This document shows, in pieces, positions 49,315 to 62,836 of a DNA stretch of 64,000 nt. The DNA comes from CBCOTE01 sp965112965 (GTDB taxonomy: Bacteria; Desulfobacterota; Desulfovibrionia; Desulfovibrionales; Desulfovibrionaceae), in NCBI GenBank assembly GCA_965112965.1, contig CBCOTE010000025.1, positions 13,608-77,607 on the forward strand. Direction: 5' to 3'. Both the position numbers and the translations under genes were made by a program. The first letter of the stretch is position 1; each line of letters opens with the position of its first letter. The notes under the pieces were generated by a model that was given only the letters and a program-made list of their open reading frames with translations, was not told the DNA's origin and made no database searches.

Positions 49315-52300
49315 ACTGGTATAGGACGGACCGCTTATTGGTTCAGGACAAGCTACGGCGCCTATGCGATAGCCTACTAGCCACAAAAAAAGATGAACCA
49401 TGTAGTCATATTTGTTTAGAACCACTGAACGATGCTTATCTAAAGTAAATTCAAGAAAAACCTCTCGGCCTATAGATCAACTACAGGCTAGGCGCCATCC
49501 TAGCGCTAGACAAATTGGCCTATACCAGCAGGAGTTCAAGTCACAAGAATAATATGTGAAACGCGGCCGTGGTCTCGCGGCACAAGACAGTAATGTATTA
49601 TGGCCAAAACGAAAAAATTATCTAAGTTATCTTTGTAGTGGCGCATTCTGGTAGGTTGGATGCAAAGACGGCAAGTTCTAAACCAGCGCCCCCTAAGAAT
49701 GACACCAGACAATAAGTCAGGTAAAATATTTCAGGAACATGACCAATCAGAAAGACTGCTCGGTTACGAAGGCACTTTCCACATAAACTAGTTACCTAGT
49801 CCATGATCAACCGCCTGTGTCCTTTGCTTATTAATAGGCGAATTATGGCTGAAGGACATGCTTAAATGAATACGCCTAAGATGGGCTGAATTAAATAGTT
49901 CACGGAATTTAGCACAGATCTCCGGATTGGCAATATCTAGATCTTCATAGTCTCAACATTTCAGGCCAGTCTTGCTTAAGTGTAAAACAAACAGATGAGG
50001 AAGAGCATATCGGTGTACTTGAATATAACATACCATTTGTCCGGCCAGTTGTCTAAATTAACACCCATATACTAGTAGATGCATAGCAGAGAAATATACA
50101 GTCAAGATACCAAATGACCACAGGGCATTTTGATCTTCCAGGCCGCAAACAAAGGCAACCAAGTAAGTTACCGGGTCAAAGGCGAACCGGACAATGACCT
50201 TAGCCAAGACTTTAACAGACCAGTCAGACCGCCTCGACCAAGACGCCCCCCTACAGAAACGTCCGACAACACTAGGCCTAGTAAGAGTAGATAATAAACC
50301 TCATTATCGACCATGATGGCGTAAGGTCCAATGTATTCACATAGTATTCACATAGTGTAACATGTTACTATCAGAGATAATAAAACAGATCTAATGAGCA
50401 GCCAATCCAATGGTAGATGTGTATCGTAATAGTTTATCATCATATAAACTAACATAGTCCTTGAATAAATCTGGCAACCAATTCTGAAATACAACTACTC
50501 TTAGTCGAAGTCTGAGTACAAAGTAAGGACTTAAGGATCGAGCTATGGGGCGACAGTGTCGATGCCAAATTAACCGTGCCCATGAAACATACGGCCCAGT
50601 GATCTGCTAATCCGATAAAAAATATGCACCTTAATAAATGACCGTTTCAACCACTATAGCCATATTGATAAGTCCCTGATCCTCAAATCCAGCTGTTGGC
50701 CACTTGACCCCAAGCTGAATTACATCGAGCGTATGAAGATATGATACACATATATAAGGCATGCAGCCAGATGTAGCATAATAAAAATGGTTGTCGTAAA
50801 GACAAACATAGCGCAACTTTTCGATTGCCTACCAGCATAGCAGAAATGCTAGACTAAGATCGACAATAATTTAATGATTTTGACAAAATGACTAACAAAC
50901 ATCGCCTCCCGAACTCAGGCAATCTCTAGTGCCCTTACCGAACTAGACTCAGTCACATACTCACCCCGCACACGTTAGATTACCCCGTAAAACCCAGACT
51001 GAAATGACATTCACGGCCCTGCTGCTTGAAAAAAAGACCATTCTAGTGTAGGACGTGAAAAAAATATATAAGTTTTGACACGTAGCGTACTTAAATTGTA
51101 CTCGACGATTCAAACCAACTACATTAATGATGGAGTCACTAAGCATGATGCAGTAGGTTGTTAGATTGGCCACACAGCCTGCAACGCAGCCCAAGACTAA
51201 CTCTCGAGTACAAAAAAATAATCCTTGGTGACCATAAAAATTCCACTATTCTGGATGACTCAAATGTAGGAGCCCACAAAGAAAAAGAAGCTGGGATAAA
51301 AATTGACTTGCATGAGCAAGATGAATCCCCATCTCAACCATTATCAACACAGCTGGGGCTACTACTATTACCATTCTATGGGCATTCCACCCTGCCTTTC
51401 GCCCTTAAAAACTCCATAATCTAAAAATTAGGCCTGCAGCATCCCAGACTAGACCTTACAGTTTCTTTCTAGCCAAATCATGATTGGCCGATATCGGTGA
51501 CTTAGTGTAGATTTCTTGGTCAACTTTTATGTCGTTTCCAGAATCACTTCGGCCTGATTCCGTGAATCGGCTTTGACCTGCAGCATCCACGGATTCAAAG
51601 AAGCTACCAACTCGAGGCATGCACGGCCTTCACCTGGGATAACAGCAGTTGGAATTTGCCTGACGTCACCGCCCATAATTTCAGATAACTAGTCTACTAT
51701 TTTTTCGTCCGTCAGGTTAACGATAAATATTATTAGATCATCGTATAAGCCTTGATGCGCTAAGGAAAGTTATTCTTGGCTCAGCTAAGGCAGGCCTTCC
51801 AAAAAAAGATAAACGCGAACTCTCTCTACCTACGGGCCCACGGGAAGAATGCCTGCACTAAAAAATTTTTTCGCAGATCTTGATGTGCTTCAAATAAAAA
51901 TTTCCAACGCGATAAATTCAACCTGTACCAAAGACCAATCACTCATGAAACACACCATTGCAGTCCAGATAAACCTGGCAAAGTTCCAACCTCTTGGCTA
52001 ACGGCTAGTAGATCGCGACGCAAGGATATCCAGAGAGTAAGCAGGATGTAGATGTCCACACTAATCCCATAAACGTTATATATATCAACCAGAAGCAGTC
52101 CTTATCTGATAATACTGAAAGAGTCCTTATGGATGGACCAAATGTCATCGATCTTGAATAGGCGCATGCAGTCATTTATCAGAACCATAATGTAATTGTC
52201 GTCCGAGCTGGCATTCATGATGATGTAGTTTTTTTGGTCCCGTATTGTGTATTGGGAAGTTAAAGTTTCTACCAGCATATCACTTAGTCGCCTGCTCAAT

Positions 52301-55300
52301 TTAGCCAGACGCAAGCAGCTCTTTTATGGATTATTTTTATCCTTAATTAGGCCGCAAGCCACATCAAAAAAAGTATGCTCACACTTTAACGCTTAAATTG
52401 TTTTCTGCTTGTTTTTAAATGAGTCCGTGGTGCTGCAGTTGGACAAGTCCAGCTGAGCTAAGATGAAAAAAGCTAGGCCGCCGAATCCTGCTGCTCTCAG
52501 CTCTACTAAATCGTGACCAATTAGGTCATGCAAGATACATAGTTTTATCCAAATAAAACATAGTCATACCGGCTTTGGCCTCCGCAATTAAATACTTAGC
52601 GCACATGCTGTCCCAGAGGTAAAATCTCTTGTATCCGACCACACGCCGAAGATACCTATTGGGAACCCAAAAGGCCTGCAAGAAGGAATGCTGGGCTGGA
52701 TATTGGCTGGGGCCAAGACGTCCTCGAATTAGTCAGAGACGATCTCCTTTTAACTAACATTCTAAAACGGATGAACAAAAAGGCTGATTGGGTGACCTGA
52801 TCCACATAGTCACGTGGATAAACGAACAGATAATAAAGGTTATAGATGTAGTTAATGAGCGATAGTCGTCGATGTACATCTTCCAGATCGTAACCTTAAA
52901 GCTACCGTCTAGATCTGGGAGATGGGCAAAACTAGACCTCTATTGTTTATATTACTAATTTAGACTACAGTGACTAGATAAGCCGATCCAAAAAACGAAT
53001 AGCTCCGACCTACTCCATGGTACTCTCACACAGTTAATGGATAAGATTCCACAAAATAAATATATTTTCCTTGCAATTTATACGCATCAATTAGGTAAGG
53101 TGTTCTGTATCTATTGGAAATAGAGATAATTTTGACATACTCTCCACCACTCAGTCCGGGTCCTCGGTCTTGAGAGAGACGCTAGCCAAGCTATCCCATG
53201 ACCCGTGTCGTTGAGCGCGGTCACAGGCACCATTACGACTTCTCGGGAGGAGAAAAAGTACGGCGCTCACTAAAAAAAATAGACTCATAATTTATACAAA
53301 CTCCTGTCCCAAACCAAAAATATTCTCTTGATAGTGGCCAACCATAAAGCCGCTTAGAGCCTAAAACTCAGTCACATCAATACTGAAGCAGTCTCAACCT
53401 TCATCTTAGCTGCGGACAGACTAAAAATGGCAACAGATCTTGATCATAAAAATAGAATTTTTTTCAATTTTGTCCGTCAGTTCAATGGCCTCAACTTAAG
53501 TGTCAGATAGAAATCTTTAACCTGTTGCGGTATTCGCCAGCATGTCTGTTCACAGCGCAAAGCTCGAGGGTATAACGGCCAGTAAAGCATAGGCAGTACA
53601 AGCAGACTTAAGGGTAGTCAATTTTGTAATCATTACTGGCTAAAAAATCCTGGAGGTTAAATTATTCTAGTTTCAAAGACATAGCAAACGTAATCTTGGA
53701 GACAACCTTTCACCCAAAATCTGGCCTTGGATGGTCTCATTTAGGGTAAAAGAAATCACACTTGCTGCAAATAAAAATAAAAACTAATTTGATAATAGGG
53801 CAGCCCCGTCCTTACTTTTTTCACATGGTCATCACGACCATTTTTATCGAATAATTATCAAATATTCTTGACGTACTACAAGGCACAAACATCGGTCTCG
53901 TCTTCGACAATGAGAGGGTCTAGTCTATGACCGGCCGCACTTTGATACAAACTCGAGAAACATTGTCGATTAATGCAGCCCGGACCGCTGTATCGCCCAG
54001 CAACTCCTTGATCGTCAGGCCACAAATCAATCACCAGCACCCAGCGCTGCATATCATTTTATATACCCCCAGGCACCTTAATGTAAACCACGGCAAAGAT
54101 CCGACTCGCAAGTCGACAGATGCTTCTCTAAGGAGAACAACACACTGTAGGCTGGCTTTAATTTATTCGACATAATAGTAGTTTTTTTTGCGCCAGATGG
54201 TTGTCAATAATATGCTCTATAAAATAATTAACAACAATATCTTTGAGAAAGGAAAAAATCAACCTACAGATGTACACGGCAAAAAAAAGATAGGAAAGTT
54301 ATTGAGGTAGACGTAATCTATAAGTTAGTTCTAGCCACTAGGCATTAACGTACATGACCGCCAGAATTTTAACGTCTATACGAAAAAAACTTTTGATTGT
54401 AGTAGACCGAAAAATTGAAATCGGGTATGGTCAGTCTCGGTCTCAGACAATTTCAAGCACGACGTCATCGGCCGAAATCCAAGATATGATCGCTGGATAC
54501 GATATAAATTTTTACCCAACCCAAAGGCACTGTTGATCATAAGCTCTGTATAGAAAGTCGCCTGACTAATACGAACACTCCAATTTAAAAGCAAAAACAA
54601 ATTTTATCAGTTATTCACCATCGATCCCGACAAATCATTTTTTTTAAATGAATCATATATTATATTCCGTATATTCCGTTCTTGCAAGTAAGGGATTATC
54701 GGCATCAACCGGTGCAGATTGGAATCTGATCCATACCATGGTTTGGCACAGCCAGCCCTCTCAAGAATTTAGTCAAAAGCTAACGCACTACCGACGATTC
54801 TCGTCGAATCTAAAAAACTACTGTTGGGACGGTCTCGGTGGCATTGCTAAGCATAACTTTCAGATAGGTATGCCGGTCAGACCAAGCGACCTTAGCGACG
54901 TTAACCAAGGCGGCCTTACGCTATATTTTTCTTGCGCACATAGTTGCGATTTAAGAGTAGAAAGATTTTGACCACAACAACAAAGATCAGAACCATAAAT
55001 GAATAAGTGAACTGTCAACGAACCAAAGTTTTTCATTTTATAGCATAAGCATGACGATCTCTTGATACGAAGATGCAGCGAGGACAAAAAAACTAAATCA
55101 ACAGCTATTGGTGGTCTTTATTCATATCGTTAGATTATTAATTTCGACTAGAGGTATCCACTACAACTAAACAAGAGTGCCCCCGCAAAGTGCCCACGAT
55201 ATATGCCCGCGCTCTATTGACTTGCCGGCTGCAGTTAACGAGTTACATCCATGGCCATCGCTTGTCGTGCCTGATTTTTTCTATCTTCTTCTCGTCTGCC

Positions 55301-56963
55301 CACTCATAGTCATCGCGTTGATCCTTTAGTCCGTCATGGCCTTTGAGTTGTAAAATTTACGGCACGGGGACACCTCTAATTTTCTCCGCGTCAGCCAAAA
55401 AAACTCTCGCGGGATGTATAGTTCTATAAAGGCCTAGATGCGCGAAATTGCCAATATGCTGGCCCTTCTTGTCCGACTTTAAACAGCTCCAGTAAACACT
55501 CAAATATCATTAGGTGGCCCATCGACAACCTCTTAGATCTAATCACAGCCGATTTCTACGCACGATCCACCATTACCCTCATCTAGAGCCAAAGGCCCGA
55601 TCATAACCTAAAAATCCCGATTAGAAGACAATATCCACAACCTTTTCGATTCCCGGCTGGCTTACATGCTAGAAAAAAATACGACTAAGGACAAAACATC
55701 ACCTCCTGCCATAGACCCGCGAATATATCGTTCACGTACTCTCGCGTTTTTCGCCATGCAACAGCTTCAATACACTAAGTATATAATCCGGATGACAGCC
55801 AGCGCCCGACCCCCCCCAACTATGTCCCGCGATCTGCGTTCCTAATACCACCTTATGCCTTCACCGTCTGAGACACCGTTCTGGGCCTCGCCACTATAAC
55901 ATCGCTGTATTGCAGTAGCCATTCTATCAATGTTAAAAAACGTAATCTGAACAACTCATCCTATCTCGCACCTGACGGCGCACACCTCTTAATCCGGCTC
56001 CATCACACCACTGTAGCAATGCTAATCTTTAAAAACTGGTATCTGAATTTTATAGCAACAGCTCATTTTTCATCGAACATCGAATTTAATATAGACTCAT
56101 GCATACTCTATTGGAATATCTCTGCATATAATTATTCTATAAACCTCCAAATATATATCTCGCACTCATCCGTTGGCTCTCTTTCTTGGCTTTCGTATTA
56201 AAAAACGAAACTCGTCGTATCACTGAATACTTCAAGATCCGTCTTTTCTTGGCTTAATATTCCAGAGGATCTGTCGCTACACGGTAGAACAATAGGCACG
56301 AAAATATTTTAGCATCCGTGCTTCTCTCCCAAGTATCACATATATCATCTATTTAGCTCCCGTGATGGCCACTCCTTCAATGTACGCTGGTATTGCTAGT
56401 ATGCAATACGCGATAGCCGCTGCAGGTAGCAAGCGATCTTATTCCTTGAAATGTCGATCCAACAAAGAACAGAGACAACGAGCCTTAAAAAAAGTAAGAC
56501 CCGCAGGAATATGTACCTAATAAAATAAAATAAATAATGCCCACATTAACTAGAAACATTCCGAATCTAGAGTCTATCAAGGAAACACCAAAAACCAAAG
56601 TAAAATTTATCCTATGTTGAAACTACGATATGCCTATTTTTCAGCTTCAAGTACAATCAAGCTAGTCGTCCAACACTTTTCTCTCTCAATAATATACCGT
56701 AGGACTAGCTAATTTGGCCATTAATTACCGACAAATTTATAATCTTGTTTAACAGCATATATTTCTGAGAAAAGTTTTCCATCGGACGATCATGTACTCA
56801 AAAAAATATGGATAGGCGCTACTGTCTATGCATCCCCACAGAACATCAACGCATCGACTCCAACGATAAAAGGTCCAGATTCTGAGTAAAAATATAGACA
56901 GGATACCGAAAAAAAATTAATTTAACGTACCCAGCATCCAAAGTAGAAGCATATATATTGACA
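49315..56963. other. 7.6-kb decayed region, the longest in the window
   Basis: No intact gene. Short frames with some coding character are at 50961-51194 (minus), 51158-51424 (plus), 52102-52314 (minus), 53927-54175 (plus) and 54648-54971 (plus); none shows a family motif. The 11-base unit TATTCACATAG is tandemly doubled at 50334-50355 and ATATTCCGT at 54662-54679. A run of eight C is at 55810-55817. The stretch probably holds several lost genes. Confidence 0.45.
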
Positions 56964-57863
56964 ATGTCGACGATCAAGATTAAAAATATATTTATGCATC
57001 TCATCGCCCTATTTCTCTGGCTTCTAGTTATCATAGCTATGGCCGTATCTCTGGTGACCTACCTACTCTTCTACTATGAAAATGCAAACGCTGCTACCGT
57101 AGATAACCCCCCTGCTCATGTCCCATCTATAGGAGAAATAGTCAGGTTACTGGCTATGAATATAGCTAGCCAGCTCGTCACCTATTGCCTATATCCTGTC
57201 GGTCTGGCTCGGGGGTTCTGGTTTCCGTCAGTAGGCAAATTTGCCTCACGCTCTGGCCAAATGCCTTCGATCTTGCTAGTCCATGGACTCTACTACAATG
57301 CAGCAGCGTGGATGTTTTTGCGACAGCGTCTTCGACTATCTGGCTTCGCCAGGGTATTTGCAGCTAGTTACAACTCCTTTGGTCCAAATTTTGCTGTTTT
57401 AGTAGACGAAATTGCCGGACAAGTGGAAGAGTTATGCCGCCGATTTCCTGGTGAACGTGTTGTGCTCATAGGACATAACCTAGGCGGGCTAATAGTCCGG
57501 GCAGCCTTATCACGACCGGGACTCCGCAGCCATATCGCTGCAGTGATCACTCTGGGGGCACCGCACCAAGGCAGCAAACTAGCCAGACTAAGTATCGGCC
57601 GACTGGCCCGAAGCCTCGACTTCCGCGGGCCAATTATCCGCTCTTTAGAGGACCACGAGCAACCAGCTATAATTCCGGCCCTATCACTCTACAGCCCGAC
57701 CGATAACTTTATTCTGCCCAGCACGGGCAGCCGGCTCCTCAACGTCCGGGCCATCGGCTGGGTCGAGGAATCAACGATACCCGTCAGCCATGTGACCATG
57801 CTTTACCACCCGGCTGTGGCTAGCCAGGTCCTGCGCTTCTTAGCTCATCTGCGTAAAAACTAA
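56964..57863 (+). CDS. Membrane-anchored alpha/beta hydrolase (lipase-like) lacking the serine nucleophile
   Basis: 299 residues from ATG 56964; a TTG six bases earlier is the alternative. An N-terminal membrane helix (ALFLWLLVIIAMAVSLVTYL) is followed by a triacylglycerol lipase/PGAP1-type alpha/beta hydrolase domain: ILLVHGLYYNAAAWMFLRQR (HG oxyanion region), VLIGHNLGGLIVRAAL at the nucleophile elbow, AVITLGAPHQGSKLA, SPTDNFILP (acid) and VSHVTMLYHP (histidine). The elbow should read GHSxGG; here Ser is Asn (AAC), one G-to-A change from AGC. Aspartate and histidine remain. The protein should therefore be inactive as an esterase, or have taken on a non-catalytic role. The frame is otherwise intact, with better codon structure than the flanks. 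Confidence 0.8.
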   Translation: MSTIKIKNIFMHLIALFLWLLVIIAMAVSLVTYLLFYYENANAATVDNPPAHVPSIGEIVRLLAMNIASQLVTYCLYPVGLARGFWFPSVGKFASRSGQMPSILLVHGLYYNAAAWMFLRQRLRLSGFARVFAASYNSFGPNFAVLVDEIAGQVEELCRRFPGERVVLIGHNLGGLIVRAALSRPGLRSHIAAVITLGAPHQGSKLARLSIGRLARSLDFRGPIIRSLEDHEQPAIIPALSLYSPTDNFILPSTGSRLLNVRAIGWVEESTIPVSHVTMLYHPAVASQVLRFLAHLRKN

Positions 57864-60800
57864 ATTATAGGACACAATACCGTTTTCTGCCCAACCCAAC
57901 TAGGTTATACCGATCTGCACTATAGTGAGCAACACTTATGAAAAAAACGCCCGGCCGAACAAGTTACGTAGTATAGTCTAAGAAGTAACAAAAAATATCA
58001 ATATTTTATCAGTGAAGTGGACACTTCGTAACCGATTCACCAGTCATATCTAGAGAATATCTTTTTTCAGCCCTAAGAGTGCGAAGCGCTCCTTCTCCAT
58101 ATAAAAAAAGCCAAACCGGTCGGGACACATGACGGACATAAATAATAATAGGCGTAAAAATATATACTGACAGAAGTGTCTAGAAAGTTTTGTGTAACTT
58201 TGATAATCTCATAAAATCTTCAGACCTCTACAAAAAAAAGTGGCTAAATGTGTTTTTTTGCCTTCCGCTTGACTCATAATTAGAGGTAAGTCACGGACTT
58301 TCTACTTTGTTAAACCACAGACATTATTTTTTTGATTACTTTTCCGACATACTACTCTGACTGTGCTTTTACTGTTACCGCCCTTACCTGACTATCTCTC
58401 TGCCAATATAAAATACTGACAGTGACGTAAAAATACTTATACTAGGACGGTACTGAATATCGGAACCATGCGCGACGGTAAAATTATATTTTTACCACAT
58501 AAAGGAACACTTTTGAGACGCGCAGCGTCCAGCTCTTCATTGTGATATGAAACCTCGAACTAAATCCCGCCCAAAATTGGTTAAGATGCCAGGCCTATTG
58601 TCTCATCTAGGATTGACCAATCATAGACCAGGACTTCTAAATGTCGCGTGCATACGCCCTCACTGCACATGACCTTTTTATATTAGTCTCAAAATATCTT
58701 AAAAAAAATCTAAACCGTTTATGCCGATGTGTTCAAAATGACCTAATAGTTATATTTAGATCTTAAAAATTAAACCTGTAAAATAAGATTGTTAATATTT
58801 TTTAATCGCTTTCTATCCTGCGCTATCAAAGATTTAGATATTCTCTCAATCCTCGCCAACGCCTGTCTAGACCTAAGTCTGTTACTGCTAGTCAAGCTAA
58901 TAACGACGCCTCCTCAAGCTATCCGTAAATGGAGAAAACTATTTTTGAAACGCTACTAAACTCACCGGTTACTTCAGTCCACGACTTCTGTATAGCCTAT
59001 CTTCCACCGATGCCAAGCCCTCTACTATCACAACTCTGCAGCTAGCTTTATAATATTGTGATCCTCTACCTCCACATACCTATTCAATATCTTCAACTGA
59101 TTCGTTCTGCTATCAGGCAGTTATTACAGCATATTAGAGAAGACTAGATAGAAATCGTCAGTTTCAAGCCTCCAACCGCCAATCCTACTCAGCTCCTTAC
59201 GCTACTGATTGGCAAGCAGTAAGACAAGCTACGACAAGCTCATTCACGTCAACAACTTCCATTCTTTTGGTCGCCGCTTGAACGAAGGATACAAACGTTA
59301 CAGACGCCCATGCTAAACCTAAAAACTACTTTAAACAAAACAATGGCACATATAACCATAGGCCAGACGACATTATACTCAAAAAAATAAACCGAATCTT
59401 CGCGGAAACTATACTCACTATTGACTTCACTGACTGCTCAGCAATAAAAAAAACCGTCGCCTTCCTGTCCTAAGCCGACGAGTGCTACGCTCAACTCTTA
59501 GTCAAAGCCATTGCCATGCCGTAAAAATAGTTTTACACTGATTAGTTATTCTTCTTCCATGCACCCATTAGTATCGATGTAGCTATCATCCGCCAGGACT
59601 CATGAACCAAAAAATAACGGCCGAAAGAATAGTATATTTTACCTATTAGCCCCCTGCGTCTATATGCAATAACCAAGAATTAAGAGAGCACATCAAAGAA
59701 GCGTTTGAATAAATAAAAAATATAAACTTCATAATGAGCTAAGAGTCTAATTTAGCAATCGTCTTCGCGCTGGTATAGCTGCCGACCATTGCTCCCACCC
59801 CTCCACAGCGCTCTTTCAATAACTAGGACATAGTAGTTTAGCGGAGTATATAGAACCGGCTTTTCTTTAGATCGTAATACATAGAAAGGTATAACCAAAC
59901 GCGAGATACTAGGTTACGATCAAGTCCGAGTCAGTGGACTTCTGTTCAGGAATAAAAAAAAATTCTGCTGCCCCTATAACGCGAGACATATGCCACAATC
60001 GACTTCTGAGTGTACAAAACATTGTCGGCGCTTTCATTGTTCACAGCATGAACGTCATCGCTTATACTATATGCTACAAATCAAATTATGTCAGACACTT
60101 TTTCTAGGCCTACAGGTCCAGAATAACATAAATTCTCAACTAAAGTCATAGAACAAATCTTGATATATACCACATCCAAGATGTCGAGGTAATTTTTCTC
60201 AAATGAGGGCATGGACATGGACTGCCAGCTTCACCTATGCCAGCTAAAACAATAGATTCAGCTGCCTCATCGAAAAAACTAACTATTAATACTCTAGATC
60301 TAACAATATTATCCTTAGAATATAGAATACCTCTCTCTCGGCCAGGGACTAACGGCAGGACCATGTATGTCCGAATTTACCTATAATCTAAGGCTAGTTG
60401 TTTTTTTTATTTCATAATATAGACTCAAACTACTACTACATATCTATTGCTATGAAGCCGAATACTTCGGCTTCATAGCAATAGATTGCCACTTAATATC
60501 TGTTATCTCGTGCTCAAAAAACATTACCTTAAACATGATCTTCCAATGGTAAAATATGCTTGCCACATGCTCGACTATATAGCTGAAGAAAAAAGCCTGA
60601 CTTAGTATGCCGGGTATCCCTAGATATCACGCATTTACACCTAGGCGTCCCCACCCGGCTTCAACCGATTCTGCTCAGCTCCTTGGAAAAAGCGGTACAA
60701 TTCACTACCATCGACGAAATAAACTTGGAGTTTGAGGTCAGTACCAGGCGGACCCAGACCACTACGCCTTCCGGATCCTAGATGCAGACATTAACATCCC

Positions 60801-62836
60801 GCCCAAAAACAAATAAAAGCCACACCTAAGTGCTCATACCAGGTCGGATATGAGAATGCTCGTTGTTTCGACGACAATCAGACTGGATCTAGCTATTATA
60901 AAACGCTTATGCAACCTCATGTAAGGCTGAATTTTGAGACTCGATTTTAACCCACCTATCTCTTGATCTACATTATATATGCCTATCGGCAAGGAAATCC
61001 AAAGGTCAAATATCGTTTCTGCTGGATGATGGTTGTTCGACCAACTGCAAAATAATAGAGCAATTTTAAGCGACGCCAAGTATACCAGAATATCTCAACC
61101 AACAATTAAGGGGCCGTAGTCAATATTGCCATCGAACTATAAAAAATTTGTGTCATGGGTTTAAAGATGATAATCATAGAACTCGATCGCAGAACTAGCG
61201 CACTGTACAACGACGATATTTTCTATTTTTTTTATGGAAAAACTAATACGTAAGACTACGCCTATCATATGACGTTGCTATAACCTGCCCGGCCACGGCT
61301 ATACCAGGTCATCCAGCCTTTTCTACGGCCCTTTGCTAATGTCGATAGACAAAAATACAATATTATATTAGCGACAACCTAGTTGATCCCTTCTTCATGA
61401 GGCAAATAAACGAAAACCTATCTACCATTCAGCTAGCCTTAGTAGTCAAGAACCTCAAAAAAACCGCGCATCACCTCGGCCAAAATCATAAAACAATAGC
61501 GCTTAACTACAGTTTTTTTTGGTATATTAAATATAGTAAGAGATACGATTATCTAAATATGCGGCTAAAATAGCAAATCCTTTCCTGACTAAAATTATAT
61601 GATATTCATTTTTAGCCTGCACAATCACAATAATGACGATACAATACTGCAACGCCCCGGAATCGTCAGAATTTAAAGGCCATAGCGTAATGCAAAATAA
61701 TAGCGCATGGCAACATTAAGATAGTCCTCTATCACGAACACTTTTGAACGAGTCATCCGAGTGCCTTTCACACCCAGTGCAGCATCTACAAGAATCAACC
61801 CTGAATATAGCGCTGATAGATGCCTAGCGCCTGGCCATCAACTACGGAAACAGATAACCTTAGATAGAGAGTTCATCCAGGACAGGTTAAAACTGTTCAT
61901 CTCGTTCGGCCATAATTATGGTGACTATAGTCTTAGAATAGACGTACTTTCTCAGATATACTCGAACACAGCCCGTGTCCGAGCGCCAAGATAGGAACGC
62001 ATCCAGAATAACGATATCCGACACGAGCCGATCATAATCTCTATAAATACCACGCGTCTTAAGCCAAATGAATATCGAAAACCTTCGCTACGAAAAAACA
62101 CTTACAGAGCACGATCGCTTTCGGATCATCCTCGAACCGTCTCCACAGAAAAATATCGATAACGTGCGCATTCTGCATCCAACTTAGATCAAATTCTCCA
62201 TTTCTGTTAAATAAAAAACAATATCCGGTGCCAAAGAAATCTCTGGGCATTCTAGCTACCCAGCCCAGCTCTGCCTAGAAGAAACTCCGAGAGGGGCATC
62301 AAAACTCAATACGACGAATCAGATGTCCTTGTCGAGGTGGCCTAGTAATCCGGACGTTATAGTCTGGCGACTATGTCGGCCCATACTAGGCTTGTCAAAG
62401 AGATTGATTGTCTTACCTTAAAATTTCACAGATACTTTATAAATTCATCGCAAACACCACTATACACTGCGTCGTATGCACAGAGCTACTCGAAAGGTTT
62501 GTTTGTACTGTGCGGAGACGCCATAACAGTCTCAACTTGGGCCTGTCGACTCTGATATATATTTTTAATTCGCGCCCTGACTGTTCTGACTACCAACAAA
62601 AAAAAACATGCTCACGGTAAGCTATTCAGCAACGCAGTTGAAGCCCTATGCTACTATATCCCACCCAGACAAGATACCCATGTTGTAGTGATCAAGGATA
62701 TATACACCACTGTCGGTATGGCCACGCTAAACTAAATGTTCCTGCCTACCAAACTCTGGTTGAAGAAGTGAGGTCCGTCAATACCTCCCGATCTCTAGCC
62801 CTATGCTTCCAGGTAATAACCCAAACTACATGGATC
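57864..62836. other. 5-kb decayed region
   Basis: No intact gene. A plus-strand coding-like piece is at about 59395-59530 (AETILTIDFTDCSAIKKTVA, then ADECYAQLLVKAIAMP after a stop), unassigned. Another is at 61761-61994 (KQITLDREFIQDRLKLFISF). A perfect 21-bp hairpin at 60442-60486 is listed separately. The frames at 60146-60364, 60834-61079 and 62373-62620 show no motif. Confidence 0.45.
60442..60486. repeat. Perfect 21-bp hairpin in decayed DNA
   Basis: The arm at 60442-60462 (beginning ATCTATTGCTATGAAG) and its exact inverse at 60466-60486 enclose a 3-base loop, TAC. No U run follows on either strand and no intact gene lies within 2 kb, so it is not an obvious terminator. The perfect pairing in drifting DNA points to recent origin or active maintenance. 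Confidence 0.85.

Noticed and set aside
51095..51135. GATTCAAACC on the plus strand as the T arm of a minus-strand tRNA.
   Set aside because: No acceptor, D or anticodon stems can be formed around it.
49315..56963. Stop-codon reassignment (for example TAG read as an amino acid) that would make the gaps coding.
   Set aside because: Intact genes end normally with all three stops (birA TGA, emrA TAA, emrB TAG, recD2 TAG, xerD TGA), and the recognisable remnants carry frameshifts as well as TAA, TAG and TGA. Readthrough of one codon would not restore them.
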